Assembly (NCBI GenBank): GCA_963665595.2
Contig: CAXXJK010000002.1
Span: 1 to 14,125 of the forward strand
Reading direction: 5' to 3'
Length of the DNA stretch: 14,125 bases
Source: G963665595 sp963665595
Lineage (GTDB): Bacteria > Actinomycetota > Coriobacteriia > Coriobacteriales > CADBOM01
A program made the position numbers and the translations under genes. The notes below the pieces were generated by a model. That model was not told where the DNA came from. It did not search any database and saw only the letters and a program-made list of their open reading frames with translations. Each line of letters begins with the position of its first letter. The stretch's first letter is position 1. Below, one piece after another: positions 1-7,951 of the stretch.

Positions 1-25
1 TCGCCCAAAATCAACTCTAAATCCC

Positions 26-53
26 TTGTTTCATCGATTTTTTGATTTATGCT
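26..53 (+). promoter_or_regulatory. Candidate sigma-70 type promoter for the XRE/CPBP unit
   Basis: A -35-like TTGTTT (26-31) is followed after 16 bases by a -10-like TATGCT (48-53). The spacer is T-rich. The element sits 35 bases before the preferred start codon at 88. It covers the alternative ATG at 49, which argues that translation does not begin there. This rests on motif similarity only. Confidence 0.4.
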
Positions 54-87
54 TGGCACAAGGCACAATCAAGCGATAGGAACAGTT

Positions 88-1197
88 ATGACACGAGAAT
101 TAAATCTTGCAGAAAACATCGTTTGGCTCCGCAAGCAACGGAAATTAACTCAGGAAGACTTAGCAAAATACATGGGCGTTTCAAAGGCTTCGGTCTCTAA
201 ATGGGAGACGGGTCAGAGCTTCCCGGATATCGTATTCTTGCCTCAATTAGCAACATACTTCGGGATATCGATAGATAAACTAATGGGATACGAAGCGCAG
301 CTTTCGAAGCAGGGCATTAAGGATGCATACGCGCGCCTTTGCCTCTCCTTTGCAGAAAAACCCTTCGAGGTAGCCCATGCAGAATGTCAGGATCTAATCC
401 GTGATTATTATTCGTGTTATCCCCTGATTTCGCAAATGGCGGCACTTTACCTCAATCATCTGCAACAAGCTCCCAATCAGGAGACGCGGGAGTTGCTGAT
501 TCATGAAGCCATCGAGCTTTGCCAGAGAGTTCGGGTGGGAGGCGATGGCGTGTTCGAGCTTAGGCAGGCAAACTCTGTTGAGGCCCTGCTCCGCCTTATT
601 GAGGGCAATGCTGCAGCAACAGTTGAGTTGTTGGAAGATTCTATTGTTCCCACGATGGGAGAATCCGTGATATTGGCGAGCGCTTACCAAGCACTTGGCG
701 AAGCGGAAAAGGCACAAGAAACACTGCAAGCTGATCTCTATCAATCTCTCGTGGGCATTTTGAATATCCTGCCTCAGCTGGCAATGAATTCCATCAGTGA
801 TCCCAAACGGCTGGAGCGTCTTCATAATCGTACGCTGCAGTTAATCGATACGTTCGACATGGACGCGCTCTACATGAACGCCTGCGCCCTTCACTTGATT
901 TTCGCATCTGCGTATGCAGGAGCAGGAAACACGGATAAGGCCATAGAGTGTTTGGAGCGGTATGCACGGATATGTCTTTCGGCCAAGTTTCCCATGACTT
1001 TGCATGGTGACAACTTCTTCGATAAGGTGCAGCCTTTGTTTGATGAACTCGGAACAGGTGATGGAGCTCCGCGTGATGAGGCTCTTATAAAACAAAGTAT
1101 GATTCAAGGGGTCGCAGCAAATCCTGCGTTCGACTCATTGACAGATGATGGGCGCTTCAAGCGCATTGTGAAGGATTTGGAGGCAAAGCTATCATGA
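88..1197 (+). CDS. XRE-family transcriptional regulator with TPR-like C-terminal region
   Basis: Cytoplasmic DNA-binding regulator of 369 residues. Residues about 10-64 form a classical Cro/C1-type helix-turn-helix; the recognition region contains VSKASVSKWETGQSFPD and ends in the typical LATYFGISIDKLMGYE. The rest is alpha-helical and contains TPR-like pieces such as AYQALGEAEKAQETL and AYAGAGNTDKAIECLERYA, so it is probably a ligand- or peptide-sensing or dimerising domain. I chose ATG 88 because AGGAA at 78-82 lies five bases upstream. An in-frame ATG at 49 would add 13 unconserved-looking residues and overlaps the likely -10 element. Its stop overlaps the start of the downstream protease by four bases (ATGA), so the two are probably co-transcribed and functionally linked, perhaps by the regulator controlling the protease. 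The target genes and signal cannot be read from the sequence. Confidence 0.85.
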   Translation: MTRELNLAENIVWLRKQRKLTQEDLAKYMGVSKASVSKWETGQSFPDIVFLPQLATYFGISIDKLMGYEAQLSKQGIKDAYARLCLSFAEKPFEVAHAECQDLIRDYYSCYPLISQMAALYLNHLQQAPNQETRELLIHEAIELCQRVRVGGDGVFELRQANSVEALLRLIEGNAAATVELLEDSIVPTMGESVILASAYQALGEAEKAQETLQADLYQSLVGILNILPQLAMNSISDPKRLERLHNRTLQLIDTFDMDALYMNACALHLIFASAYAGAGNTDKAIECLERYARICLSAKFPMTLHGDNFFDKVQPLFDELGTGDGAPRDEALIKQSMIQGVAANPAFDSLTDDGRFKRIVKDLEAKLS

Positions 1198-2096
1198 AGC
1201 GTGTTTGGATTTATATAGCGTTCACCTTTGGTATCACGTGGACCATGTGGATAGTAGCTGGCATCTTCACAGGCGCTTTCGAAAATGGCATGGGATCAAC
1301 GCCAATAATGATGATTGTTGTCGCGCTGGGTATGTTTGTTCCCCTGATTGGCGCGCTGCTCACGAACGTTGTGATGGGCCGCGAGAACCGATTGAATCTC
1401 TGCCTACGTCCTCGCATAACAGGCAACGTGAAATACTACCTGTTGGCATGGTTTGCCCCGACTATCGTAAGCGTACTGGGGGCAGTGGTATTCTTCCTTA
1501 TTAATCCCAGTCTATTTGATGCGACGGCAGGCGCATTCGTCCAATTAGTGATTAGCGCTGACACCACTGGTGCCATAACGGAACAAATGGCATCTTTACT
1601 CCTGATAGTTCAAGCGGGATTCGCTATCTCGATTGCGCCCTTCATCAACATGATTCCCGCATTTGGAGAAGAGGTTGGCTGGCGCGGTATGCTTTTCCCG
1701 GCGCTTTGCGAGAAGTTCTCAGCACGCACTGCTGTTCTGATTTCAGGTGTCGTCTGGGGGCTTTGGCATGCGCCCGTCATCATCATGGGGCACAACTATG
1801 GCACAGGCTATTGGGGTTATCCCGTACTAGGCATTTTGTCCATGGTTGTTTTCTGTACGGCGATGGGTTCGTGCCTTTCGTACCTGCGCGTGCGAACACA
1901 AAGCGTGTGGCCTTGCGCACTCGCCCACGGCGCTGCCAACGCGGTTGCTGGAATTAGTATCTACTTCTGCGTAGTGGGAAATACTCTCACCGGCCCCACT
2001 CCTGCAGGCATCATCGGTGGCATTCCTCTTATATGCCTCGGGCTTTGGTGCTGGATGCGCCTGTCCTCAAAAGCTGAGAGCATAGCCCCCTCTTGA
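1194..2096 (+). CDS. CPBP family intramembrane glutamic metalloprotease (CAAX/Abi type)
   Basis: Polytopic membrane protein of 300 residues with about eight hydrophobic segments. It carries the three signature motifs of the CPBP (CAAX protease and bacteriocin-processing) family: EEVGWRG with E159, E160 and R164; WGLWHAP with H192; and HGAANA with H245. These residues form the membrane-embedded catalytic site in characterised relatives (Rce1, MmRce1). In Gram-positive bacteria relatives are often linked to bacteriocin self-immunity or to peptide and prenyl-protein processing, but the substrate here is unknown. The start ATG has GGAGG at 1179-1183 inside the preceding gene and overlaps that gene's stop by four bases, indicating translational coupling with the XRE regulator. 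No CAAX-type substrate or bacteriocin precursor is visible nearby. Confidence 0.88.
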   Translation: MKRVWIYIAFTFGITWTMWIVAGIFTGAFENGMGSTPIMMIVVALGMFVPLIGALLTNVVMGRENRLNLCLRPRITGNVKYYLLAWFAPTIVSVLGAVVFFLINPSLFDATAGAFVQLVISADTTGAITEQMASLLLIVQAGFAISIAPFINMIPAFGEEVGWRGMLFPALCEKFSARTAVLISGVVWGLWHAPVIIMGHNYGTGYWGYPVLGILSMVVFCTAMGSCLSYLRVRTQSVWPCALAHGAANAVAGISIYFCVVGNTLTGPTPAGIIGGIPLICLGLWCWMRLSSKAESIAPS

Positions 2097-2121
2097 GAGT
2101 ATCTGGCGCAAAGAGTTGTGG

Positions 2122-2200
2122 GTTCAAATTGACAAAATACGTGGAGGCTCCAATACCCTATCGGTACTACAATAGGATCCAAGACATTGAAGATTTGAAC
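2122..2200 (+). promoter_or_regulatory. Promoter region of the nitroreductase with internal dyad
   Basis: A perfect -35 TTGACA (2129-2134) is followed after 19 bases by TACCCT (2154-2159), which fits the minimal TAnnnT -10 pattern. Between them lies the odd palindrome TGGAG-G-CTCCA (2142-2152). A 19-base spacer with a dyad inside it is the architecture of MerR-family activated promoters. In addition GTTCAAAT (2122-2129) and ATTTGAAC (2193-2200) form a perfect 8-base inverted repeat flanking the region. The -10 assignment is weak and no regulator gene of the MerR family is in the window. Confidence 0.4.
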
Positions 2201-2213
2201 AAGGGGGCTCGTG

Positions 2214-2930
2214 ATGGATTTGTATCGTTCTATCTCTCAGCGTAAGTCGTGCCGTAAATACAACATGCAACCACTTGATCAGGCTGTTTTCGATCAGATT
2301 GAATCTGCTCTTCAAAGCTTTGAGCAGCTCTACTCCGACACACCCCTTAAGCACCGCTTTACAAAAAAAGTAAAGGGACGCTTCAAGGTTGAGGCGCCTC
2401 ATTACTTAATCGTTACCGGGCAAGGTAAGCCAGGAGAAATGGAAAACACTGGATTCTTGTTTCAGCAATTGATGCTGTGGTTTGATGCCCACGAAATTGG
2501 AAGCGTCTGGCTTGGGGCTTCAAAAGACACCGAAGTAGATGAAACTGGCCAAGATATTATTGCTCTGGCTTTTGGTCTTTCCACAGAACCAATCCATCGC
2601 GCGCTCGATCAGTTCAAGCGCGAACCAATCGAGGCTATTACAAATGCTCCGGATGATGTATGTATCCAAGCAGCACACCTTGCACCTTCTGGAATGAATA
2701 CTCAGCCTTGGTACTTTGAAAAGCACGAGGAAAAAGTTCTTGTGTATAAGAAAAAGCTCAAGCCACCGATTTCGCTGGCGTACAAGCTATCTGATATCGA
2801 TATGGGAATCGGGCTTTGCCACTATGCCCTGGCCTGCAAAGAAGCTGGCAAAACCTTTTTATTCTCCCGACAAAAGGAACTCCCTGCAAAATCGGGCTTC
2901 GTTCCTTTCGGTATAATCGAGACATCCTAG
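2214..2930 (+). CDS. Nitroreductase family protein, TM1586 type
   Basis: Probable FMN-dependent oxidoreductase of 238 residues in the cytoplasm. The N-terminus carries the typical nitroreductase signature RKSCRKYN (about residues 10-17), where basic residues usually contact the FMN phosphate. A second half carries APSGMNTQPW (about 157-166), the conserved FMN/substrate-site motif, followed by DIDMGIGLCHYALACKEAG. This internally repeated layout fits the TM1586-type putative nitroreductase family, in which one chain supplies both halves of the fold. The substrate is unknown. ATG 2214 is preferred over the adjacent GTG 2211 because AAGGGGG (2201-2207) is then six bases upstream. The gene stands alone between the CPBP unit and the Bce-type module, with its own candidate promoter. 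No terminator is evident after it. Confidence 0.82.
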   Translation: MDLYRSISQRKSCRKYNMQPLDQAVFDQIESALQSFEQLYSDTPLKHRFTKKVKGRFKVEAPHYLIVTGQGKPGEMENTGFLFQQLMLWFDAHEIGSVWLGASKDTEVDETGQDIIALAFGLSTEPIHRALDQFKREPIEAITNAPDDVCIQAAHLAPSGMNTQPWYFEKHEEKVLVYKKKLKPPISLAYKLSDIDMGIGLCHYALACKEAGKTFLFSRQKELPAKSGFVPFGIIETS

Positions 2931-3053
2931 GTGTAGGCAGATTGCTACGTTGATAGGTTGCTGACGGTTGTGCGCCAGGTACAAGCCGGCATACTCTCGT
3001 TGCTCGTTCATGCATTGGATGTATAAGTCCTTTAGAATATGAGCAAGTAAATA

Positions 3054-3081
3054 CTTGGATGGTTAGCTCTCTGTATCCAAG
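3054..3081 (+). repeat. Inverted repeat upstream of the response regulator gene
   Basis: CTTGGAT (3054-3060) and ATCCAAG (3075-3081) are perfect complements separated by 14 bases and end 32 bases before the response regulator start. No U-tract follows, so it is not a terminator. It could be an operator or a leader hairpin. The rest of the 2931-3113 gap shows only a -10-like TAGAAT at 3033-3038 without a convincing -35. Confidence 0.35.
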
Positions 3082-3113
3082 AAGACGTGACCCTTGCAGG
3101 AAGGCTGTGCTCG

Positions 3114-3785
3114 ATGTATCGGCTTTTAATAATCGAAGACGACAGACAGATTCGTGACGAATTAAAGATTCTCCTTGAACGCAATGGCTATGAAGCGCTT
3201 GCGCTAGATTCCTTCACTCACGTTTCTGAAGAGGCTCTCTCCCTCGCGCCCGATTTGATAATCTTGGATTTAAACCTTCCCGGCATAGACGGTCACTACG
3301 TCTGTCGTCAGCTGCGCGAGGTGTCAGATGTGCCGATTATAGTAGTAACCAGCCGCGATACCGATATGGACGAGCTGTTGTCGATGAATTTCGGAGCAGA
3401 TGATTTCATCACCAAACCCTACAATGCCCAAGTGCTCCTGGCCCACATTGGCTCTGTCCTCAAACGTGCTTATGGAGAACGTATCGAAACAAGCGAAGTA
3501 TCGCACCGCGGGCTCGTGCTCGACACAGCACGCTGTACGGCAACCTTTGAAGGGCACAGCGCCGAACTCACCAAAAACGAACTGCGCATACTGAATTTGC
3601 TGCTTCGCAACGCGAGCGCGGTTGTCCCCCGCCGGCGCATCCAGGAAGAGTTATGGCAGTCAGATGAATTCATCGATGACAACACCCTTACAGTAAACGT
3701 CAGTCATCTTCGCCAAACCCTTGACGGTATCGGCGCGCATGATTTCATCCAAACCAAACGCGGCATCGGGTACCTGGTGGACTGA
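3114..3785 (+). CDS. OmpR/PhoB-type response regulator of a Bce-like module
   Basis: Two-component response regulator of 223 residues. The receiver domain (about 1-118) has acidic residues E8, D9 and D10, phosphoacceptor D52 in LDLNLPGIDG, T79 and K101 in KPY. A winged-helix DNA-binding domain follows (about 128-222), with LTKNELRILNLLL and the closing TKRGIGYLV typical of the OmpR/PhoB class. I chose ATG 3114 because AGGAAGG (3098-3104) lies nine bases upstream; an upstream in-frame GTG at 3087 would add nine residues not seen in the family. The stop is separated from the following kinase by one base, and an ABC transporter of the BceAB type follows. That order is the standard peptide-antibiotic detoxification module, so the regulator probably activates the transporter promoter at 4834-4974. 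Confidence 0.93.
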   Translation: MYRLLIIEDDRQIRDELKILLERNGYEALALDSFTHVSEEALSLAPDLIILDLNLPGIDGHYVCRQLREVSDVPIIVVTSRDTDMDELLSMNFGADDFITKPYNAQVLLAHIGSVLKRAYGERIETSEVSHRGLVLDTARCTATFEGHSAELTKNELRILNLLLRNASAVVPRRRIQEELWQSDEFIDDNTLTVNVSHLRQTLDGIGAHDFIQTKRGIGYLVD

Positions 3786-3786
3786 A

Positions 3787-4833
3787 ATGCGCTTCACCCA
3801 TTATTTGAAAGACAAAACTCTCTCCATCGCAATTATGCTTATTGCAATACTTGGTGTTGCCTTCGTGCTAAGGGCTTTTGCCCTCGATGCAGGAGCCATC
3901 ACCTTTATCTGCGCCTTCTTGATTGCGGCACTTGCTTTGGGGCTTATCGTTGACTACCTACGCCGTCGCAGCTTTTACCGAACGCTGGCAATGACTCTAG
4001 AAAAACTTGACGAAGCCTATTTGATTACCGAGTTGATAGATCGCCCAGGGTTCACAGAGGGCGAATTGTTCTACGATGCCTTGGCGCAAGCAGTCAAGGC
4101 TATGAACGACAAGATAGGAACCTATCGCACTTCGTCTGAAGAATACCGAGAGTATATCGAGACGTGGATACATGAGATCAAGACGCCCCTTGCGGCTGCG
4201 CACTTGATTGCCGAAAACCATGATGGCTATGCGGTGCAGTCGATGAACACTGAGGTAAATCGTATTGAAGGGTACGTGGAGCAAGCACTCTTCTATTCAC
4301 GCAGCACAAATCTTGAGAAGGACTTTTCCATCAAGCAGGAAAATCTAGGTGACATGGTTCGCGAAACCCTACGTCGCAATGCGCGCACCCTTATTGATGC
4401 GGGTATCGCACCCAAGATGGGTGATTTGGATTTCACCGTCTATGCCGATTCAAAATGGGTAGTGTTCGTGTTGGGGCAAATTTTAGGCAACTCCGCAAAA
4501 TACCGGAAAGATAAAGGCATCGAAGGCGACCAGGAAGCAGCCGTCACTCTTACCGCTAAGCAGTATGACACAGGTCTCGATACCGTACGTACGGTGCTCA
4601 CCGTAAGTGATAATGGAATAGGCATTCCCGCATCAGATATTGATCGGGTATTCGACAAAGGCTTTACCGGCGAAAACGGACGTATCTTTGCCAAATCGAC
4701 AGGCATCGGGCTCTACCTCTGTCATCAACTGTGCACAAAGATGGGCTTGAGTATCGAACTGGATTCCCTACAAGGGCAGGGTACGCAGGTCAAAATCACC
4801 TTCCCTCAGAACAAGATGCACTTTGTGAAATAA
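3787..4833 (+). CDS. BceS-like intramembrane-sensing histidine kinase
   Basis: Sensor kinase of 348 residues. Two transmembrane segments (about 12-30 and 36-55) are separated by only a few residues, so there is no extracellular sensor domain; this is the hallmark of intramembrane-sensing kinases that read the state of a partner BceAB transporter. The dimerisation/phosphotransfer region has EYIETWIHEIKTPLAAAHL with phosphoacceptor H129. The ATP-binding domain shows N235 (N box), DNGIGIP (275-281) and FAKSTGIGLYLC (G2 region). ATG 3787 is one base after the response regulator stop and has GGTGG at 3776-3780; a longer reading from 3721 would run through the regulator gene and begin with an implausible leader. 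Probable role: phosphorylates the upstream regulator when the transporter is engaged with a lipid-II-targeting peptide such as bacitracin or a lantibiotic. Confidence 0.93.
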   Translation: MRFTHYLKDKTLSIAIMLIAILGVAFVLRAFALDAGAITFICAFLIAALALGLIVDYLRRRSFYRTLAMTLEKLDEAYLITELIDRPGFTEGELFYDALAQAVKAMNDKIGTYRTSSEEYREYIETWIHEIKTPLAAAHLIAENHDGYAVQSMNTEVNRIEGYVEQALFYSRSTNLEKDFSIKQENLGDMVRETLRRNARTLIDAGIAPKMGDLDFTVYADSKWVVFVLGQILGNSAKYRKDKGIEGDQEAAVTLTAKQYDTGLDTVRTVLTVSDNGIGIPASDIDRVFDKGFTGENGRIFAKSTGIGLYLCHQLCTKMGLSIELDSLQGQGTQVKITFPQNKMHFVK

Positions 4834-4841
4834 ACTCCTGT

Positions 4842-4867
4842 CTAACCTTACGAAAACATAAGGTTAG
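4842..4867 (+). repeat. 9-base perfect inverted repeat, candidate operator before the ABC transporter
   Basis: CTAACCTTA (4842-4850) and TAAGGTTAG (4859-4867) are perfect complements around an 8-base A-rich spacer, starting nine bases after the kinase stop. No run of T follows on either strand, so it does not look like a terminator. Position upstream of the transporter genes and half-sites about one and a half helical turns apart fit a dimeric OmpR-type regulator site, the likely protein being the BceR-like regulator. The target assignment is inferred from position. Confidence 0.45.
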
Positions 4868-4911
4868 GGTAAGTCTCTTCGATGGCACGGGGCAGGCCAC
4901 AGGCTCATAGT

Positions 4912-4958
4912 AGTCTCACGCGCAAAAAAAGCATCTGACTCAGCGCGCGTTAGAGACT
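4912..4958 (+). repeat. 12-base interrupted inverted repeat in the ABC transporter leader
   Basis: AGTCTCACGCGC (4912-4923) pairs with GCGCGT-TA-GAGACT (4945-4958): two 6-base blocks complementary throughout with a two-base TA bulge, around a 21-base spacer. It ends four bases before the AAAGG ribosome binding site (4963-4967) of the ATPase gene. If transcribed it would form a GC-rich leader hairpin that could affect translation or mRNA stability; as DNA it could be a second regulator site. No clear promoter hexamers are visible in this 141-base gap. Confidence 0.4.
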
Positions 4959-4974
4959 CAAGAAAGGTACGAAT

Positions 4975-5742
4975 ATGTCGCAAGTTCTTACTGTCCAGGA
5001 TGTCGAAAAGTATTACGGCAACAAGGGCAATATCACCAAGGCCCTCGATGGCATTAGCTTTTCGGTAGAACCGGGCGAATACATTGGCATTATGGGGGCA
5101 TCGGGGTCGGGTAAGACGACTCTCTTGAACTGCATTTCAACCATTGATACGGTCACCGCGGGACACATCTTAGTGGAGGGCCAAGATATCACGCGCCTCG
5201 GATCAAAGCGGCTGTCGCGGTTCCGTCGCGAGCAACTCGGCTTTGTGTTCCAAGATTCAAACCTACTCGACACCCTCACTGCGCGCGAAAACATCGCTCT
5301 TGCACTCACTATCTCTCGAGTTCCTGCAGCTGAAGTGAAAGCGCGTGTAGAGGAGGTAGCGGCGCAGCTTTCCATAACACCCGTGCTCGACCGGTTCCCC
5401 TATCAGATTTCAGGAGGCCAAAAGCAAAGGGTCGCTGCAGCCCGAGCCATCATTACCAAGCCTTCAATGGTGCTAGCCGACGAACCCACTGGCGCACTCG
5501 ATTCTAAAAACGCACGCATGTTGCTTGAAAGCTTCGAGACTCTCAACTCGACGCTTTCCACCACGATTCTTCTGGTGACGCACGATTCGTATGCGGCAAG
5601 TTACGCCAAACGTATTCTGTTCATCAAAGACGGCAAGCTGTTCAATGAAATCGTACGCGGAGACAAGAGTCGCAAGGCCTTCTTCGACGAGATCATGGGC
5701 GTAGTTTCCTTCCTTGGAGGGGAGAGCGCCGATGTACTGTAA
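4975..5742 (+). CDS. BceA-like ABC transporter ATP-binding protein
   Basis: Cytoplasmic ATPase of 255 residues from the MacB/LolD/BceA branch. Walker A GASGSGKT (41-48), Q-loop Q93 in FVFQDSNLLDTL, ABC signature SGGQKQR (146-152), Walker B MVLADE (165-170) followed by PTGALDS, and switch histidine H203 in VTHDS are all present, so it should be active. It powers the permease encoded next, with which it overlaps by 11 bases (stop 5740-5742, permease start 5732). Together with the upstream response regulator and kinase it makes a Bce-type module, which confers resistance to peptide antibiotics by freeing the lipid II cycle intermediate from the drug and which also serves as the sensor. The ribosome binding site AAAGG at 4963-4967 is seven bases before the ATG. 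Confidence 0.95.
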   Translation: MSQVLTVQDVEKYYGNKGNITKALDGISFSVEPGEYIGIMGASGSGKTTLLNCISTIDTVTAGHILVEGQDITRLGSKRLSRFRREQLGFVFQDSNLLDTLTARENIALALTISRVPAAEVKARVEEVAAQLSITPVLDRFPYQISGGQKQRVAAARAIITKPSMVLADEPTGALDSKNARMLLESFETLNSTLSTTILLVTHDSYAASYAKRILFIKDGKLFNEIVRGDKSRKAFFDEIMGVVSFLGGESADVL

Positions 5743-7795
5743 ACTCGCCCTAGGAAATGTCCGCAAGAGCTTTAAAGATTACGCTATCTACTTTCTCACG
5801 CTACTCTTTGGGGTCTGTGTGTTTTACGCGTTTAACGCCATCGCGCAGCAAAATAGTGTGCTTGAACTGAATCAGGTGCAGGACCAGATGTTGAACCTGC
5901 TCGGAATGCTTGTCAGTAGTGTGTCAGTATTCATCGCCGTTATCCTTGGTTTTCTCATTGTTTACGCAAACCGTTTCCTTATTCGCCGTCGCAAAAAGGA
6001 ATTCGGAATCTATCTGACACTGGGCATGGACCGCGGTAAAGTTTCGCGCGTTATCGTACTCGAGACGCTGTTCGTGGGTCTGCTTTCACTGATATGCGGA
6101 ATCGCACTGGGCGTAGCAATATCTCAAGTGATGCTGTATGTGACGGCGGCTCTTTTCAATGTAACCATCGACACGTTCACCTTCACCTTCTCGGAAAGCG
6201 CCTGCATGATGACTATTGGCTACTTTGCGGTGATGTTTTTGGTAGCCCTTGTCTTTAACGTGATTACCGTATCCCGCTACAAACTCATTGATCTGATCAA
6301 CGCCGACAGAAAGAGCGAGAGCGTTAAGCTGCGCAGCCTCCCCTTATCGGTAGCTCTCTTCATCGTCTCGCTTGTGTGCATTGGTGTGGCGTATGCTCTG
6401 CTCATCGATAACGGTCTGGTAGTGATGGACGAGCAGCTGTTGTTGTCCACAATACTTGTCTGCATAGGCACCGTGCTCTTCTTCTTCTCTCTTTCTGGCT
6501 TTCTGCTTCGGGTTGTCCAGGGAAGCAAGCGTCTCTACTTCAAAGGTCTCAACATGTTTACGCTGCGCCAGATCAACAGCAAGATCAACACAGCGTTTAT
6601 CTCCATAGCGCTTGTATGCATGGCGCTATTTCTGGCCATCACCTCTACCTGCGGCGGTTTTGCCATTTGCACTACCATGAACAAGAGTTTAGAAAATGCA
6701 ACACCCTACGATGCAAGCTTCACGGCAGCCTACGCTACTTCACAGAGTCAGGCTGCGGCAGATGGCTACGACATGCATGCAGCACTGCAACGTGATGTGG
6801 AGGGATATGACACTTACGTCAAGGCCGACGCACAGGTTGACTTCCATATTACCGAGCTCATGATGGGCGACCTGATAGCCAAGACCAACTTTGTCTTCAG
6901 CGACACCTTGAATACTACTTCCGCAGCGACAGCGCCCATGCCCGTGGTTACACTATCCCAGTACAACAACTTGCGTGCTCTCACCGGCCTAGATCCTATC
7001 ACCTTAGGCAATGATGAATACCTTATATGGAGCGATTTTAACGAGACGCAACAATTCTATCGCGCCTTTATGCAGCAAAACAACTCCTTAGAATTCAACG
7101 GATTGAGTCTTCGTGCACACAGCTCTGAGCTCGAAACCGTTGCGGCAGAGACATCAACGTTCCCGATGAACACCGGTGCTCTGATAATTGCCGATAGCCT
7201 GCTCCCCGCTGGCACAACACTGCAATATTCGACCCTAAACGTGATGTATAATGGCACGCGAGCCCAGGTAGAAATCGCCTTTACCGCTGCGCTCGATACA
7301 GCATTTGGCGAGAACAGTACGAGCTACGGCTCCACCCCTGGCTGGCCCTTCAGTCGCGTAATGACTGCCCAGTTTGCCTATGACCAGGCTGCAGGACTCA
7401 CCACGGTCATAGCTTACCTTGCAATATATATCGGTTTTGTTCTGCTCATCGCCTGTGCTGCCATCCTTGCACTGCAACAGCTTTCCGAAGCAGCTGATTC
7501 TATGGGTCGCTATGCCCTCCTAGAAAAGATTGGAGCAGAGCAGCATATGGTAAATAAGGCCTTGTTTATGCAGATTGGTATCTACTTTTTGTTCCCCCTG
7601 CTCCTGGCAATCTGTCACTCGATAGTCGCGCTTTCGGTAGTAACTGATGTCGTAGAGCTATTCGGCATGATAGACATCGCACAACCGCTCATCATCACGG
7701 TAGTCTTCTCGCTCGTAATTTATGGCGGCTATTTCTTGATAACGTACTTTGCGTCGCGCGGCATAATTGGACAAAAAGCTAAGCGAGCATACTAA
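5732..7795 (+). CDS. BceB-like FtsX-domain ABC transporter permease
   Basis: Membrane protein of 687 residues with the BceB layout: about ten transmembrane segments. The first lies near residues 17-37, and the seventh near 288-315. A large extracellular domain of roughly 240 residues (about 316-555) is followed by three closing segments near 555-580, 609-637 and 651-675. The early segments contain the FtsX-type region RRRKKEFGIYLTLGMDRGKV. In characterised BceB proteins the large outside domain recognises the peptide or its lipid target complex and passes the signal to the kinase. ATG 5732 is preferred over a TTG at 5714 because GGAGGGGAG (5716-5724) is correctly spaced for it. It overlaps the ATPase gene by 11 bases, so the two are coupled. 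A strong terminator follows 34 bases after the stop. The peptide specificity cannot be told from sequence. Confidence 0.93.
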   Translation: MYCKLALGNVRKSFKDYAIYFLTLLFGVCVFYAFNAIAQQNSVLELNQVQDQMLNLLGMLVSSVSVFIAVILGFLIVYANRFLIRRRKKEFGIYLTLGMDRGKVSRVIVLETLFVGLLSLICGIALGVAISQVMLYVTAALFNVTIDTFTFTFSESACMMTIGYFAVMFLVALVFNVITVSRYKLIDLINADRKSESVKLRSLPLSVALFIVSLVCIGVAYALLIDNGLVVMDEQLLLSTILVCIGTVLFFFSLSGFLLRVVQGSKRLYFKGLNMFTLRQINSKINTAFISIALVCMALFLAITSTCGGFAICTTMNKSLENATPYDASFTAAYATSQSQAAADGYDMHAALQRDVEGYDTYVKADAQVDFHITELMMGDLIAKTNFVFSDTLNTTSAATAPMPVVTLSQYNNLRALTGLDPITLGNDEYLIWSDFNETQQFYRAFMQQNNSLEFNGLSLRAHSSELETVAAETSTFPMNTGALIIADSLLPAGTTLQYSTLNVMYNGTRAQVEIAFTAALDTAFGENSTSYGSTPGWPFSRVMTAQFAYDQAAGLTTVIAYLAIYIGFVLLIACAAILALQQLSEAADSMGRYALLEKIGAEQHMVNKALFMQIGIYFLFPLLLAICHSIVALSVVTDVVELFGMIDIAQPLIITVVFSLVIYGGYFLITYFASRGIIGQKAKRAY

Positions 7796-7828
7796 CGGAT
7801 TGCTTCTCTGAATTCTCTCTTGATCCCT

Positions 7829-7869
7829 CAAGACCCTCCCTGGCCACAATCAGAGAGGGTCTTGCTTTT
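7829..7869 (+). terminator. Rho-independent terminator after the Bce-type module
   Basis: CAAGACCCTC (7829-7838) pairs perfectly with GAGGGTCTTG (7855-7864), and a further CTG/CAG pairing is possible past one C-A mismatch. The stem is followed by CTTTTCGTT. It faces rightward transcripts. It separates the rightward half of the window from the convergent leftward nif genes. Read leftward the stem is not followed by a T-run. Confidence 0.85.
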
Positions 7870-7909
7870 CGTTACACTTATGCGAAGGCAATCAGTCATA
7901 GTCCGCCTA

Positions 7910-7951
7910 GGCAGAATAAAAGGAAAGTAACTACACTGTCTTTTTTTCCTT
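7910..7951 (-). terminator. Possible weak terminator after nifV
   Basis: On the minus strand AAGGAAA, overlapping the nifV stop, can pair with TTTCCTT 18 bases later (plus-strand positions 7945-7951 and 7920-7926), and the stem is followed by TTATT. The stem is short and AT-rich, so it would be a weak terminator. An 8-base palindrome GCCTAGGC lies just beyond (7905-7912). The 154-base gap between the convergent genes holds nothing else I can identify. Confidence 0.35.

Noticed and set aside
49..87. Upstream ATG at 49 as start of the XRE regulator
   Set aside because: It overlaps a likely -10 element and lacks a ribosome binding site, while ATG 88 has AGGAA well placed and gives the usual family N-terminus.
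4842..4867. Terminator after the sensor kinase
   Set aside because: The inverted repeat is perfect but no T-run follows on either strand.
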